In this document: positions 8,584 through 18,378 of the stretch, piece after piece
Layout of the letters: each line of letters opens with the position of its first letter
Position numbering within the stretch: position 1 is the first letter of the stretch
From: Cognatishimia sp. MH4019
Lineage (GTDB): Bacteria > Pseudomonadota > Alphaproteobacteria > Rhodobacterales > Rhodobacteraceae
Assembly (NCBI RefSeq): GCF_020177595.1
Contig: NZ_JAHTBL010000001.1
Location: forward strand, 558,001-622,000
Length of the DNA: 64,000 bases
Direction of reading: 5' to 3'
Translations under genes and position numbers: made by a program
The notes under the pieces: generated by a model
The model's input: the letters and a program-made list of their open reading frames with translations, nothing else
Database searches by the model: none
Told to the model about the DNA's origin: nothing

Positions 8584-9869
8584 ACGCCGCGCAAGACGGC
8601 TCCGATCTGTGACGGGTCGGAGCCCTTCTCGATCATGTGCCAAAGAGCTTTGGCTTGCGGCTCTCCTAAAAGTGCGGCGGATTTTTTGGCAAGCTTATCG
8701 GAGAGCGCTGTGAGCGAGATCGGATGAGCAAGATCGTAAGAGACCTCGACCCGGTCTGATGCAGTTGTCACGAGCACGGTCGCGGCAGTTTCCGCCATTT
8801 CCGCGTCTGACGTGACGGTGACGCGCTTGGCCAGAGCCTGCAATGCTGGATCTGTGGCCACCTCGTCAGAAAAGCTCTCAAGCGCTGCTGTGGAGACGCC
8901 CGACAGCGCCATCGCGGCGGTGTGGGCGTAGCTGAATTTTACCTCAAGCCCACTGCGTGGGGATTTGATATCACAAACGCTGAGCCAGCGCGGATGTGTG
9001 GTGATTTCGATTTTCTGAATTTCACCGGTGATCTGCGGGGCGATCTGGGAGAGTGCCTCAAGCGCTGCATGGGTGCCATGGCAACAGGCGTGAAATTTGT
9101 GACTGATGCGGTCGAAATGCCAGATGCCGTCAGCCGCGAATGGCGCGGTTTCCAGGGTGCCATGATGGGTGGGGCCGAAACCTTGGCCGCTGGCCATGCC
9201 GTCCGCGGCAGCGGTCATGCCAAGGCGGGCCAGCTGGGCGCATTCGACCCCGTTGGAGGCTGCGATGCCTGCGTTATAGGGCTTACCCATCGCGCCAAAC
9301 TGCGACTTGAGGCCAGAGGAGCGGGTTGCCACGAGGTTGAGCGCGGTTTCGATTTGCTCTTCCGTCAGGTTCATCAGCTTCGCAGCGGCCAGCGTTGCGC
9401 CGAATGCACCCGCGGTCGCGGTTTGGTGAAAGCCCACCTGATAGTGGCTGCGCCCCAGCCAGAGGCCCACGCGGATGGAGGCTTCGACACCGATCAGGGC
9501 TGCCGTCAGGAAATCAGCGCCTGACGCATTTTCGGTTTCGGCAACGGCAAGTGCTGCGGGCAGCACGGCGACACTGGGATGGCCGATATGGGCAAAATGC
9601 GTGTCGTCATAATCGAGCGCATGGCTGATCGTGCCGTTTGCCAACGCGGCGGCGCGCGGAGGCTGTGGCGTGGGGTCGCCAAAAAGGCTGGCGCGCCCCT
9701 GCCCGCCTTCTGCCAGCACCATCTGGCGGATGATCTTTGCGACGGGCTCCGATCGGCCTGCGCGGCCAACCGTCACCCAGTCTGCAAGCGATAGCTGCAT
9801 GATTTGCAGGCTCGCCTCGGGCGGTGTTGCGGTTTGCGCGAACTGCGCGAGTTGGGCGGCAGGCGTCAC
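8580..9869 (-). CDS. MmgE/PrpD family protein
   Basis: 429-residue member of the MmgE/PrpD family (2-methylcitrate dehydratase, iminodisuccinate epimerase and relatives). Recognised from the conserved region ANGTISHALDYDDTHFAHIG with the following HPSVAVLPAALAVAE, and from FGATLAAAKLMNLTEEQ. No prpB or prpC gene is nearby, so the 2-methylcitrate role cannot be assigned; the substrate is unknown. The GTG start overlaps the stop of the upstream COQ10-like gene (GTGA), suggesting translational coupling. Confidence 0.88.
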   Translation of the reverse strand: MTPAAQLAQFAQTATPPEASLQIMQLSLADWVTVGRAGRSEPVAKIIRQMVLAEGGQGRASLFGDPTPQPPRAAALANGTISHALDYDDTHFAHIGHPSVAVLPAALAVAETENASGADFLTAALIGVEASIRVGLWLGRSHYQVGFHQTATAGAFGATLAAAKLMNLTEEQIETALNLVATRSSGLKSQFGAMGKPYNAGIAASNGVECAQLARLGMTAAADGMASGQGFGPTHHGTLETAPFAADGIWHFDRISHKFHACCHGTHAALEALSQIAPQITGEIQKIEITTHPRWLSVCDIKSPRSGLEVKFSYAHTAAMALSGVSTAALESFSDEVATDPALQALAKRVTVTSDAEMAETAATVLVTTASDRVEVSYDLAHPISLTALSDKLAKKSAALLGEPQAKALWHMIEKGSDPSQIGAVLRGV

Positions 9870-10318
9870 GCGGAGGTGCCATACAAGGCGGCGGCGCGGC
9901 GTTCAAAGGCGCGCACGATGCGTTGCATCGCCTCATTGAACACCATGCCGATGATGCCCTGCAGGACGGCGTTCTTGAACTCGAAATCGACGAAGAACTT
10001 CACTTCGCAGCCGCCCTCTGCCTCGGCAAAATCCCAGGTGGATTTCATATAGCGGAACGGGCCGTCGATATATTCCGTGTCGATGCTTTTGCGGTCTGGA
10101 TGTAGCGTGACGCGGCTGCCGAAGCGTTCGCGGAACACCTTGAAGGAGATCACCAGATCCGCCTCCATCACCTCGGAGGGGCCGTGCTGGGTGCGCGAGC
10201 GGATGCGCGCTGCGGCGCACCAGGGCAGAAATTCGGGGTATGAGGCCACGTCAGCCACCAGATCGTACATCTGTTGTGCGGTGTATGGCAGGTGGCGTGT
10301 TTCCGAATGGGTCGGCAT
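9866..10318 (-). CDS. COQ10/RatA-like START-domain protein (SRPBCC)
   Basis: 150-residue single-domain protein of the ubiquinone-binding Coq10/RatA family. It opens with [20 protein letters not shown] and [11 protein letters not shown], and ends with the amphipathic segment around [19 protein letters not shown]. Mitochondrial COQ10 binds ubiquinone; E. coli RatA was reported as a ribosome-association toxin, so names differ between databases. A coenzyme Q chaperone role is the better guess. The ATG at 10318 matches the usual N-terminus of the family. Confidence 0.9.
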   Translation of the reverse strand: MPTHSETRHLPYTAQQMYDLVADVASYPEFLPWCAAARIRSRTQHGPSEVMEADLVISFKVFRERFGSRVTLHPDRKSIDTEYIDGPFRYMKSTWDFAEAEGGCEVKFFVDFEFKNAVLQGIIGMVFNEAMQRIVRAFERRAAALYGTSA

Positions 10319-10391
10319 CCGACGTCCTTTTCTCCCCGTGACAGTGGGGGGCCATATCGGTAAATCGGGGGCAGAAATCAAGGGGAAGCGC

Positions 10392-10928
10392 ATGGAACAG
10401 CGGCCATATGTCATTGACGAGATGATCTCAGCCCAGCAGATCGCAGAGCGGATCGGGGATCTGGCTCGCGAGATCGAGGCCGAGTTTGCCGATACCGACA
10501 AGCTGGTTGTTGTGGGGCTGCTGCGCGGATCTTTCGTGTTCATCGCGGATATGGTGCGGGCGCTGGATTTGCCGATCGAGGTCGATTTTATCGAGGCATC
10601 GTCTTATGGCGACGGAATGGAGAGCACGCGCGAGGTCCGGATCTTGAAGGACTTGCGCGGCGCGATTGAAGGGCGCGATGTGCTGGTGGTCGAAGATCTG
10701 ATCGATACCGGGTTTACCTTGCGCCACGTGCTGGGACTTTTGGGCGCGCGCAAGCCTGCGCGGTTGCGGTCCATTGTACTGCTGGACAAGCCGTCGCGCC
10801 GGGAAGTGAAGGTGGATGTGGATTGGGTTGGGTTCGAGATTCCGGATGCGTTTGTCGTGGGCTACGGGATTGATTACGCGCAGCGCAATCGCAACCTGCC
10901 TTATATTGGCGCGGTGCGGTTCACATGA
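10392..10928 (+). CDS. hpt: Hypoxanthine phosphoribosyltransferase
   Basis: 178-residue purine salvage enzyme forming IMP or GMP from the base and PRPP. It has the loop [15 protein letters not shown], the flexible-loop SYG motif ([11 protein letters not shown]), and the PRPP-binding signature [15 protein letters not shown]-terminal [19 protein letters not shown] also fits. ATG at 10392 is preceded by AAGGGGAAG. Its stop overlaps the start of a tiny membrane protein gene. Confidence 0.94.
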   Translation: MEQRPYVIDEMISAQQIAERIGDLAREIEAEFADTDKLVVVGLLRGSFVFIADMVRALDLPIEVDFIEASSYGDGMESTREVRILKDLRGAIEGRDVLVVEDLIDTGFTLRHVLGLLGARKPARLRSIVLLDKPSRREVKVDVDWVGFEIPDAFVVGYGIDYAQRNRNLPYIGAVRFT

Positions 10929-11101
10929 ACTTGCGCTGGTTCGTCCGGGCGTCGAAATGGGCGCGAAACCCGCCATCTGAGAAGATGGTGAAGCTGGTCT
11001 TTGGGATTATTCTGGCCGGGTTGGTGCTGGTCGGGATCGAGTATTTCATCGGCTGGCCGGACTGGCTGACAGTGAATGAGCCGGGGCGCATGTTGCGCTA
11101 G
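10925..11101 (+). CDS. Small single-pass membrane protein coupled to hpt
   Basis: 58-residue protein beginning [18 protein letters not shown], with a basic N-terminus, one hydrophobic segment at ~22-40 ([20 protein letters not shown]) and a short polar tail. The topology would place the basic end in the cytoplasm. Its ATG overlaps the hpt stop (ATGA), the spacing of a coupled gene, and codon use resembles the neighbours, supporting a real gene. Function is unknown. Confidence 0.75.
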   Translation: MNLRWFVRASKWARNPPSEKMVKLVFGIILAGLVLVGIEYFIGWPDWLTVNEPGRMLR

Positions 11102-11235
11102 TGTTTTGCGAAGCAAAACACGTTGCCCGATAGGTGATTTGAAAAATCACCGAAAGGGTTATGGTTGCGTCGCGCCTTCGGCGCGTCGCGACGCTGGGGG
11201 TTTCACCCCCAGACCCCCAAGGTATTTAAGGACAA
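11101..11235. repeat. Cluster of four hairpins between hpt operon and lipA
   Basis: Successive inverted repeats: GTGTTTTGC-gaa-GCAAAACAC (from 11101), GGTGATTT-ga-AAAATCACC-like arms near 11132-11150, CGTCGCGCC/GGCGCGTCGCGACG near 11167-11192, and TGGGGGTTTCACCCCCA near 11194-11211, followed by ACCCCCAAGGTATTT. It sits at the 3' ends of two convergent transcripts, so it may act as a bidirectional terminator. The last part resembles G/C-rich intergenic repeats common in Rhodobacterales. Confidence 0.55.
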
Positions 11236-11243
11236 AAGACGTC

Positions 11244-12200
11244 TCAGGCGTTTTCGAGCTTGGCCATGCGTGCGTTGCGAAGTTTCGCGAAGTCATCTCC
11301 GGCATGGTAGCTGGAGCGCGTGAGCGGCGTGGCGGAGACCATCAGGAAGCCTTTGCCGAAGGCGGCTTTTTCGTAGGATTTGAATTCATCCGGTGTCACG
11401 AAGCGATCGACCGCGTGGTGTTTCGGGGTTGGCTGAAGGTATTGGCCGATGGTCAGGAAGTCGATATCGGCGGCGCGCATGTCGTCCATCACTTGCAGCA
11501 CGCCTTGGCGGTCCTCGCCCAGGCCGACCATGATGCCGGATTTGGTGAACATGGACGGGTCCAGTTCCTTGACGCGCTGAAGCAGGCGCAGCGAGTGGAA
11601 ATAGCGCGCGCCGGGACGCACCTCAGGGTAGAGGCCGGGCACCGTTTCGAGGTTGTGGTTGAAGACGTCCGGGCGGGCTTCAACCACCGTTTCGAGCACG
11701 CTGTCGGCGCATTTCAGAAAATCGGGTGTCAGGATTTCGATGGTCGTGTCCGGCGCGCGGTGGCGGATGGCGCGGATGGTCTGGGCGAAGTGATCGGCCC
11801 CGCCATCTTCCAGATCGTCGCGGTCCACTGAGGTGATGACCACGTGGTTCAGGTCCAGTTTTTGGACCGCATGGGCGACGCGCCCCGGCTCGAACGCATC
11901 AAGCGTATCGGGGCGACCCGTGGCGATGTTGCAGAACGAGCAGCCGCGCGTGCAGATGTCGCCCATAATCATCATCGTGGCGTGACCCTGGCTCCAGCAT
12001 TCGCCAGCGTTGGGGCAGCCTGCTTCCTCGCAAACAGTGACCAGCTTATGCTCGCGCATGATGGCGTGGGTTTTCTTGTAGCCTTCGGAGGTCGGCGCTT
12101 TAACCCGGATCCAGTCGGGTTTGCTGGGCTGGGCCTTGTCCGCCTTATGGGCTTTTTCCGGGTGGCGTTGGGCCGGGATTTTCAGATCGCGCGTGCTCAT
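11244..12200 (-). CDS. lipA: Lipoyl synthase
   Basis: 318-residue radical-SAM enzyme inserting two sulfurs into octanoyl groups on lipoyl carrier proteins. Both iron-sulfur sites are complete: the auxiliary cluster C57, C62, C68 ([12 protein letters not shown]) and the SAM cluster C83, C87, C90 (CTRGCSFC). The C-terminal [10 protein letters not shown] region also matches the family. It has its own upstream gap and no visible operon partner; lipB is not in the window. Confidence 0.96.
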   Translation of the reverse strand: MSTRDLKIPAQRHPEKAHKADKAQPSKPDWIRVKAPTSEGYKKTHAIMREHKLVTVCEEAGCPNAGECWSQGHATMMIMGDICTRGCSFCNIATGRPDTLDAFEPGRVAHAVQKLDLNHVVITSVDRDDLEDGGADHFAQTIRAIRHRAPDTTIEILTPDFLKCADSVLETVVEARPDVFNHNLETVPGLYPEVRPGARYFHSLRLLQRVKELDPSMFTKSGIMVGLGEDRQGVLQVMDDMRAADIDFLTIGQYLQPTPKHHAVDRFVTPDEFKSYEKAAFGKGFLMVSATPLTRSSYHAGDDFAKLRNARMAKLENA

Positions 12201-12285
12201 GTGCTGCCTCTTGGGACCAGATCAAAAAGTTGTTTAACACTTAACTATCTGGGACGGAAATGTCCAAAGGCCACCACGTCGCAGG

Positions 12286-13353
12286 TTATCCGATCAGTTT
12301 CCCATAGTCCTGACGCTGGCCCAGATAGTGCTGAGAGAGGCGTTGCAACGCGATCCGCAAAACGATCTTGCCCGAGCGCGCGGACCAGCCCATTTGCTTT
12401 TCGGTCACCTCGAGCCCTTCGAGAAAGCAGCAACAGCGCAAGGCGATATCGGCAAGGCTAGGGCCAAGCTCGGTCAAGGCGGCGTGGACACGGGCGCGGG
12501 CGGCATCGGGGCCGACGCCTGCGCCTTTTGACGGGTCGGTTTCGGGCGCTTGGTTGAGAAACGCTTCCCAGTCGGCGGGAGCGTAGGGGCCAAGCTGGCC
12601 CAACTCGAAATCTTCGCGCAGACGTTCACCGGCCGTGACGAGATCTTCTGACAGAAAGACATTTCCATCCTTGTCGCGGCGGCGCGAGAGGCTGATGAGC
12701 GGGGATTCGACCGCACCGTAGCGGGCGCGGCGGTTGGAGGTGTCTTCGGTGGCTGCAGCCGGTGCAACGTCGTCTGCCTCTACCGCCAGCTCGCGCGCTG
12801 CTGCGCGGCCTGTTGGCGTGACTTCATAGCGCGAAATGCGGCCCGGTGCGTCGCAGGCGATCCAGTCTTTCAAGGCCATGGCTTCGGCGACCGAGCGGTC
12901 AATGACGGCTGTGCGCGTGCTGCTGCCGTCGGGACCATTGCGCACGACGACGGCCTTTTCCATATCCGCGGCAATCGCCAGAATCGCACCGGTTTCGCAC
13001 AAGCGACGCAACGCACGGTGGGCATCGTTCAGCAACGGATCGGGTGCGGTGGTGGTTTCGGCAATCGGAGATTGTGTGGGCAACATTTGGCGACACTCCT
13101 TCTTGGGGGAAAGGGAAATCGCGCGCACGGTTTTAGATGCCAGACGCCGCAGCGCCTTGTCGACCAACGGATCATCCCTGCGCTGCTCGAAGCGGCGCAC
13201 TTGTCGCATGATGGTGGATGCGTGAACGCCCCGCGAGCGGGCAAGCCCACGGATCGTTACCCCACCCTCAACATGTGTGAGATACAGTCTGGCCCCGTCC
13301 GGCACCCAAGCCGGCATTGGCGACAGAGCCTCCACGCTCTGATCGTCTGGCAT
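12286..13353 (-). CDS. DUF6456 helix-turn-helix protein
   Basis: 355 residues with an N-terminal helix-turn-helix near 30-70 (GVTIRGLARSRGVHASTIMR) and a C-terminal DUF6456-type domain ending in CFLEGLEVTEKQMGWSARSG and IALQRLSQHYLG. The middle looks linker-like with Ala/Glu/Asp-rich sequence. It is probably a DNA-binding regulator of a family seen in Rhodobacterales; no target is known to me. The ATG at 13353 has an AGGGAAGGA site about 10 bases upstream; a TTG at 13386 is less likely. Divergent from the DUF6477 gene. Confidence 0.8.
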   Translation of the reverse strand: MPDDQSVEALSPMPAWVPDGARLYLTHVEGGVTIRGLARSRGVHASTIMRQVRRFEQRRDDPLVDKALRRLASKTVRAISLSPKKECRQMLPTQSPIAETTTAPDPLLNDAHRALRRLCETGAILAIAADMEKAVVVRNGPDGSSTRTAVIDRSVAEAMALKDWIACDAPGRISRYEVTPTGRAAARELAVEADDVAPAAATEDTSNRRARYGAVESPLISLSRRRDKDGNVFLSEDLVTAGERLREDFELGQLGPYAPADWEAFLNQAPETDPSKGAGVGPDAARARVHAALTELGPSLADIALRCCCFLEGLEVTEKQMGWSARSGKIVLRIALQRLSQHYLGQRQDYGKLIG

Positions 13354-13576
13354 TCTTAATCGTCCTTCCCTGCGAGCGACGTTCAAGCGCCACCCGATTT
13401 ATAGGCACAACCTAAACGGGCATTTATTACCCAGAAGTTAAAATCGAGCAGCAAAACGATGATTGTTGCCAAAAGATAAACAAAGGCGGAAGCCGCCGAA
13501 CGGTGCTTCTGGGGAAGACGCAACACCCGTTCAGGTTGTGTCATGGTGACCTCGCCAAAACCGAAGGGAACCTGCC

Positions 13577-13873
13577 ATGACCGATATTCTTGCTCGTCTG
13601 GAATGCCTGCGCCGCCCGCGCCTTTTGATGTCTGCTGCGCGATTCGGGGTGCTGGAGTATCGCCGCACCCGTGATCTTGCGCGCATTCTGCAAAGCGAGC
13701 GGATGATCGGCCCGGTGGAGGCGTTAACCCATCTGATCGACATCGAAGGCACGCTGGAAGAGCAACGCGTGACCGATGACGGGCGCTATAACCTGACCCA
13801 GCATGTGCTGGTGATGATCGCGATCATGGGAGAGGCGCGGATGGTTCAAGCGGCCCGCGCGCCCCTGCCCTAA
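13577..13873 (+). CDS. DUF6477 family small protein
   Basis: 98-residue soluble protein, MTDILARLECLRRPRLLM at the start, rich in Arg and Leu, with predicted helices and no membrane segment. It resembles a small Rhodobacterales family annotated DUF6477. A GAAGGGAA site precedes the ATG. It is transcribed away from the DUF6456 regulator, separated by 223 bp holding likely promoters for both, and converges on the MttB-like gene with 9 bp between stops. Function unknown. Confidence 0.75.
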   Translation: MTDILARLECLRRPRLLMSAARFGVLEYRRTRDLARILQSERMIGPVEALTHLIDIEGTLEEQRVTDDGRYNLTQHVLVMIAIMGEARMVQAARAPLP

Positions 13874-13882
13874 GCCCGGCCT

Positions 13883-15427
13883 TTAGACAAACGCGTCAGG
13901 CATGGAGGCTTTTTTGCTTTCGACATATTCGACGAGTTTGGCGTGGATGCCGGGGTCAAGCTGAGGTTGCTGATAGTCGTTCAGCAGCTTCTGGACCCGG
14001 AGCGTGGCCAGCGCCTGGGTGTCGCGCGCGCCTTCTTCATCCCATGTCTCGAACGGCTTGTAATCCAGCAAATCGGTGCGCCAGAAGGCCTCTTTGAAGT
14101 TGGCTTGGGTATGGGCGCAGCCAAGGTAATGCCCGCCTGGGCCGACCTCGCGGATCGCGTCCATCGCTTGCGCCTCTTCTGAGGTGTCCACGCCCGCGGC
14201 CATCTTCTGAAGCGTGCCAAGCTGGTCCGCGTCCATCACGAATTTCTCGTAAGAGGACACGAGGCCCCCTTCGAGCCAGCCACAGCTGTGCAGCATGAAG
14301 TTCACACCGCCCATGAGCGCTGCGTTATGGGTATGCGCGGTCTCATAGGCCGCTTGCGCATCAGGCAGTTTGGAGCCGCACAGCCCCCCGCCCGAGCGGA
14401 ACGGCAGACCCATCCGGCGGGCCAATTGCCCTGCCCCGTAAAGGATCTGGCTGGCCTCGGGTGTGCCGAATGTAGGCGCGCCGGAGTTCATGTCGATCGA
14501 GGTCACGAAGGTGCCGAAGATGACAGGCGCGCCGGGGCGGATGATCTGGGAATAGGCAATGCCTGCCATTACCTCGGCCAGCACTTGAGTGAGCGTGCCC
14601 ATGACGGACACAGGCGCCATGGCCCCGCCGACGATAAAGGGCGAAATGATGCAGGCCTGATTGTTGGCGGCGTAAACCTCCAACGCGCCCATCATCGTGG
14701 CGTCAAAGGTCATCGGCGAGTTGATGTTGATGAGTGAGGTCATCACGGTATTCTCTTGGACGAACTCTTTGCCGAAAAGAATCTCGCACATCTCAACACT
14801 GTCTTGGGCGCGCGATGGTTCGGTTACTGATCCCATGAAGGGCTTGTCGGACAGCGTCATATGGGCCAGCAGCATATCCAGATGGCGCTTGTTGACCGGC
14901 ACATCCGTGGGCTCGCACACGGTGCCGCCGGAATGGTGAAGGTATTTCGACATGTAGCCGAGCTTCACGAAATTCTTGAAGTCATCCATCGTGGCGTAGC
15001 GACGACCGCCATCAGCATCGCGCACGAAAGGCGGGCCATAGACGGGGGCGGTCACAAGGGTGTTGCCGCCGATCTCCACGTTCCGCTCGGGGTTGCGGGC
15101 GTGTTGGGTGAATTTTGAAGGCGCGGTTTCGCACAGCTTGCGGGCAAGGCCTTTGGGGATGCGCACCCGCTCGCCGTTGACATGAGCGCCTGCGGCTTTC
15201 CAGCGCTCCAACGCTTCGGGGTTTTCGACGAAAGCGACGCCGACCTCTTCCAGCAGCACCTCGGCATTGGCTTCGATAATGCTCAGCGCCTCCTCCGAGA
15301 GAAGCTCGGTCAGGGGGATGTTGCGTTCGATGTATTTGGCCGTCTCGATCTTGACCGCCGTGCGTTCGGCCCGCCGGGCCGCCCCACCGCCCCCACGCGC
15401 GCGCCGTTTTGTCTGTGCTTCCGCCAT
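13883..15427 (-). CDS. MttB-family (non-pyrrolysine) corrinoid methyltransferase
   Basis: 514-residue TIM-barrel methyltransferase of the trimethylamine methyltransferase (MttB) family. Known non-pyrrolysine members, such as MtgB, move a methyl group from quaternary amines like glycine betaine to a corrinoid protein. The frame is open throughout with no in-frame TAG, so no pyrrolysine. Family features include ERNIPLTELLSEEALSIIE, AGAHVNGERVRIPKGL, and VGPGGHYLGCAHTQANF near the C-terminus. The N-terminus has an Arg/Gly-rich segment (KRRARGGGGAARRAERTA). ATG at 15427 is preceded by GGGTGG. No corrinoid protein adjoins; partner genes lie at 53-57.5 kb. The substrate cannot be read from sequence. 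Confidence 0.88.
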   Translation of the reverse strand: MAEAQTKRRARGGGGAARRAERTAVKIETAKYIERNIPLTELLSEEALSIIEANAEVLLEEVGVAFVENPEALERWKAAGAHVNGERVRIPKGLARKLCETAPSKFTQHARNPERNVEIGGNTLVTAPVYGPPFVRDADGGRRYATMDDFKNFVKLGYMSKYLHHSGGTVCEPTDVPVNKRHLDMLLAHMTLSDKPFMGSVTEPSRAQDSVEMCEILFGKEFVQENTVMTSLININSPMTFDATMMGALEVYAANNQACIISPFIVGGAMAPVSVMGTLTQVLAEVMAGIAYSQIIRPGAPVIFGTFVTSIDMNSGAPTFGTPEASQILYGAGQLARRMGLPFRSGGGLCGSKLPDAQAAYETAHTHNAALMGGVNFMLHSCGWLEGGLVSSYEKFVMDADQLGTLQKMAAGVDTSEEAQAMDAIREVGPGGHYLGCAHTQANFKEAFWRTDLLDYKPFETWDEEGARDTQALATLRVQKLLNDYQQPQLDPGIHAKLVEYVESKKASMPDAFV

Positions 15428-15607
15428 GAGACCACCCTTTACTTCTCGCAAAGTCCGAAGATGTCTTCTTTGATACGCGGTTTGCACCGGCCCTCGCACC
15501 GCGATAACGGCGGTTCGGGGGGAAAAGCGACATCTGCCAGCGCGATCAGCGCTGAAAATGCATCCCAGTCATTGCGTGTCGGTGCGCACGAGGCTACCAG
15601 ATGAGCC

Positions 15608-17170
15608 ATGTCTGATACATCCCATGACCGCCTTCTGATTATCGACTTTGGCAGCCAGGTGACGCAGCTGATCGCGCGCCGCCTGCGCGAGCTGAATGTC
15701 TATTGCGAAATCCATCCCTACCAGAACGTCACCGACGCGTTTTTAGCCGAATTTGCCCCGAAAGCGGTCATTTTCTCGGGCGGTCCGGCGTCGGTTTTTG
15801 ACGAAGGCGCGCCGCAGCCGCCCGCAAGCGTCTTCGACATGGGCGTGCCGATCCTGGGGATTTGTTATGGCCAGCAGGTGATGATGCATATGCTGGGCGG
15901 CAAGGTCGAACAGGGCCACGGCACCGCCGAGTTTGGCCGCGCCTATGTGACCCCGTCGGACGACCGGATCGATCTTCTGAACGGCTGGTTTTTGGAGGCA
16001 AAAGAACAGGTCTGGATGAGCCATGGCGACCATGTCAGCCAGATCGCGCCGGGGTTTGAGGTGTATGGCACCTCTCCCAACGCGCCGTTTGCGATCACGG
16101 CGGATGTCGCGAGGAATTTCTTTGCTGTGCAGTTCCACCCCGAAGTGCACCACACGCCCAACGGCAAGACGCTTTACGAAAATTTCGTGAAGCTGGCAGG
16201 CTTTACCGGCGACTGGACGATGGGTGCGTATCGCGAGGAAGCCATTCGCAAGATCCGCGAACAGGTGGGCGATGCGAAGGTCATCTGCGGGTTGTCGGGG
16301 GGTGTCGATAGCTCGGTCGCCGCCGTGCTGATCCATGAGGCGATTGGCGATCAGCTGACCTGCGTCTTTGTCGATCACGGTCTGCTGCGCCAGAACGAGG
16401 CCGACGAGGTCGTGACCATGTTCCGCGATCATTATAATATGCCGCTGATCCACGCAGATGAAAGCGATCTGTTTCTGGGTGAGTTGGAAGGCCAGTCCGA
16501 TCCGGAGACCAAGCGCAAGATCATCGGCAAGCTCTTCATCGACGTGTTCCAGAAGCACGCAAACGAGGTGGGCGGCGCGAAATTTCTCGCTCAAGGGACG
16601 CTGTATCCAGACGTGATCGAAAGCGTCAGCTTTTCGGGTGGGCCGTCGGTCACGATCAAGAGCCACCATAATGTGGGCGGTTTGCCCGAGAAGATGGGTC
16701 TCAAGCTGGTGGAGCCGCTGCGCGAGCTTTTCAAAGACGAGGTGCGCGCCTTGGGTCGCGAGTTGGGCCTGCCGGACAGCTTTATTGGCCGCCACCCCTT
16801 CCCCGGCCCCGGTCTTGCGATCCGCTGCCCCGGGGATATCACGCGCGAGAAGCTGGATATTCTGCGCAAGGCGGACGCCGTCTATATCGACCAGATCCGC
16901 AAACACGGTCTTTATGATGATATTTGGCAGGCTTTCGTGGCGATCCTGCCGGTGCGCACGGTCGGCGTGATGGGCGATTTCCGCACCTATGATTATGCCT
17001 GCGCGCTGCGCGCTGTGACCTCTGTTGATGGGATGACGGCGGATTACTATCCGTTCAGCCATGAATTTCTGGGCGAAACCGCGACGCGGATCATCAATGA
17101 GGTCAAGGGCATCAACCGCGTGACCTATGACATCACCAGCAAACCGCCCGGCACCATCGAATGGGAGTAA
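15608..17170 (+). CDS. guaA: GMP synthase (glutamine-hydrolysing)
   Basis: 520-residue enzyme converting XMP to GMP. The glutamine amidotransferase domain (~1-200) has nucleophile C86 in GICYGQQ and the His/Glu pair in [10 protein letters not shown]. The ATP pyrophosphatase domain has the P-loop [10 protein letters not shown], and the C-terminal dimerisation domain ends in KPPGTIEWE, the usual GuaA C-terminus. Divergent from the MttB-family gene across 180 bp. Confidence 0.97.
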   Translation: MSDTSHDRLLIIDFGSQVTQLIARRLRELNVYCEIHPYQNVTDAFLAEFAPKAVIFSGGPASVFDEGAPQPPASVFDMGVPILGICYGQQVMMHMLGGKVEQGHGTAEFGRAYVTPSDDRIDLLNGWFLEAKEQVWMSHGDHVSQIAPGFEVYGTSPNAPFAITADVARNFFAVQFHPEVHHTPNGKTLYENFVKLAGFTGDWTMGAYREEAIRKIREQVGDAKVICGLSGGVDSSVAAVLIHEAIGDQLTCVFVDHGLLRQNEADEVVTMFRDHYNMPLIHADESDLFLGELEGQSDPETKRKIIGKLFIDVFQKHANEVGGAKFLAQGTLYPDVIESVSFSGGPSVTIKSHHNVGGLPEKMGLKLVEPLRELFKDEVRALGRELGLPDSFIGRHPFPGPGLAIRCPGDITREKLDILRKADAVYIDQIRKHGLYDDIWQAFVAILPVRTVGVMGDFRTYDYACALRAVTSVDGMTADYYPFSHEFLGETATRIINEVKGINRVTYDITSKPPGTIEWE

Positions 17171-17285
17171 GACGCGGTCACGCTCCGGTCCGACTTGCGG
17201 ACCAGAGCGCCTTCGCTTCTACGGCCATCGGCTTCCCAGCCTGTTCCGCCATTCCGGGATATACGGCAATCCTTTCGCTTTTCTT

Positions 17286-17354
17286 AAATATCCTCGGCGA
17301 AGCCTCCGACCTTGGGATATTTTGCCTGCGGCGCGGATATTTTGAAAAAGCGAA
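17286..17354. repeat. Dispersed GGATATTTT repeat downstream of guaA
   Basis: AAATATCC (17286-17293) and GGATATTT (17315-17322) form an inverted repeat, followed by a 20-nt copy GGATATTTTGAAAAAGCGAA (17335-17354). The same 20-mer occurs inverted at 57673-57692 with one mismatch, and a diverged copy at 57632-57651. It lies in the 225-bp gap between guaA and the exporter gene, where I see no other feature. Confidence 0.6.
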
Positions 17355-17395
17355 CTGGCCCGGCGCAATTTTAGATAAATCTGATCGAGGGCTGC

Positions 17396-18265
17396 ATGTC
17401 TGACGTCATCAAGGCCGCGTTGTGGATGAGTGGCGCGATAGGGTCTTTTTCGGCAATGGCGATTGCAGGGCGCGCGGTCAGCTTTGAGCTCGATACGTTT
17501 GAGATCATGATGTTCCGGTCGTTCGTGGGCATCGTATTGGTCCTGAGCATTGCCGGGGCTGCAGGCACTCTGTGGCAGATCACACGGCGCAATCTGGGGC
17601 TGCAGGCGATCCGCAACCTGTGTCATTTTACCGGGCAGAACCTTTGGTTCTTTGCGCTCACCATGATCCCGTTGGCACAGCTTTTCGCGCTTGAATTCAC
17701 CTCACCGCTTTGGGTGTTGTTGTTGTCGCCGCTCTTTCTGGGAGAGCGTCTGACCCGACCCAAGGTGCTGGCCGCTTTGGTCGGCTTTACCGGTGTTCTG
17801 ATCGTTGTGCGCCCGGACTTCAACGCGCTCAATATCGGGGTGATCTGTGCGGCGGCCTCGGCGATTTTCTTTGCAGGCACAGCCATTGCGACGCGCAAGC
17901 TGACGCGGACCGAAACGATCACCTGCATCCTGTTTTATCTGACAGTGATGCAGGCGGTATTTGGTATCATCGCGGCGGGCTATGACGGTGATATCGCCCT
18001 GCCCTCTGCGGTATCTGTGCCATGGCTGATCCTGATTGGCTGCGCGGGGCTGCTGGCGCATTTTTGCCTGACGACCGCCTTGAGCCTTGCGCCCGCGAGT
18101 GTGGTTATGCCGATTGATTTCATCCGGTTGCCGGTTATCGCGGTAATCGGTGCGGCGTTCTATAGTGAGGCGATTGATCTTTGGATCTTCATCGGTGCAG
18201 CGCTCATTTTTGGGGCAAATTATGCCAATATCCGCCTCGAAAACCGGCGCGTAACAAGAATGTGA
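17396..18265 (+). CDS. EamA/DMT-superfamily transporter
   Basis: 289-residue inner-membrane protein with about ten hydrophobic segments arranged as two EamA repeats, the drug/metabolite transporter fold. The first repeat includes FTGVLIVVRPDF at its end, typical of the family; the second ends in GANYANIRLENRR. Substrate unknown; relatives export amino acids or metabolites. It stands alone between the guaA repeat region and the FadL gene. Confidence 0.88.
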   Translation: MSDVIKAALWMSGAIGSFSAMAIAGRAVSFELDTFEIMMFRSFVGIVLVLSIAGAAGTLWQITRRNLGLQAIRNLCHFTGQNLWFFALTMIPLAQLFALEFTSPLWVLLLSPLFLGERLTRPKVLAALVGFTGVLIVVRPDFNALNIGVICAAASAIFFAGTAIATRKLTRTETITCILFYLTVMQAVFGIIAAGYDGDIALPSAVSVPWLILIGCAGLLAHFCLTTALSLAPASVVMPIDFIRLPVIAVIGAAFYSEAIDLWIFIGAALIFGANYANIRLENRRVTRM

Positions 18266-18378
18266 CGCCGCGTCCCTGCTGATCTCATAACGTTGGGTAA
18301 GAATTGACCGGGCGAGTTTCCGCCGCCTAACGTCGAGACACCAATAAAGAAACGTGTCCAGGGATGAGGGATTCCGAA

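Noticed and set aside
13883-15427. Pyrrolysine-containing trimethylamine methyltransferase
   Set aside because: No in-frame TAG codon interrupts the frame, and no pyl genes are seen.
15743-17062. Minus-strand open frame of 439 codons
   Set aside because: It lies entirely antisense to guaA, which has all its motifs; the product resembles no family.
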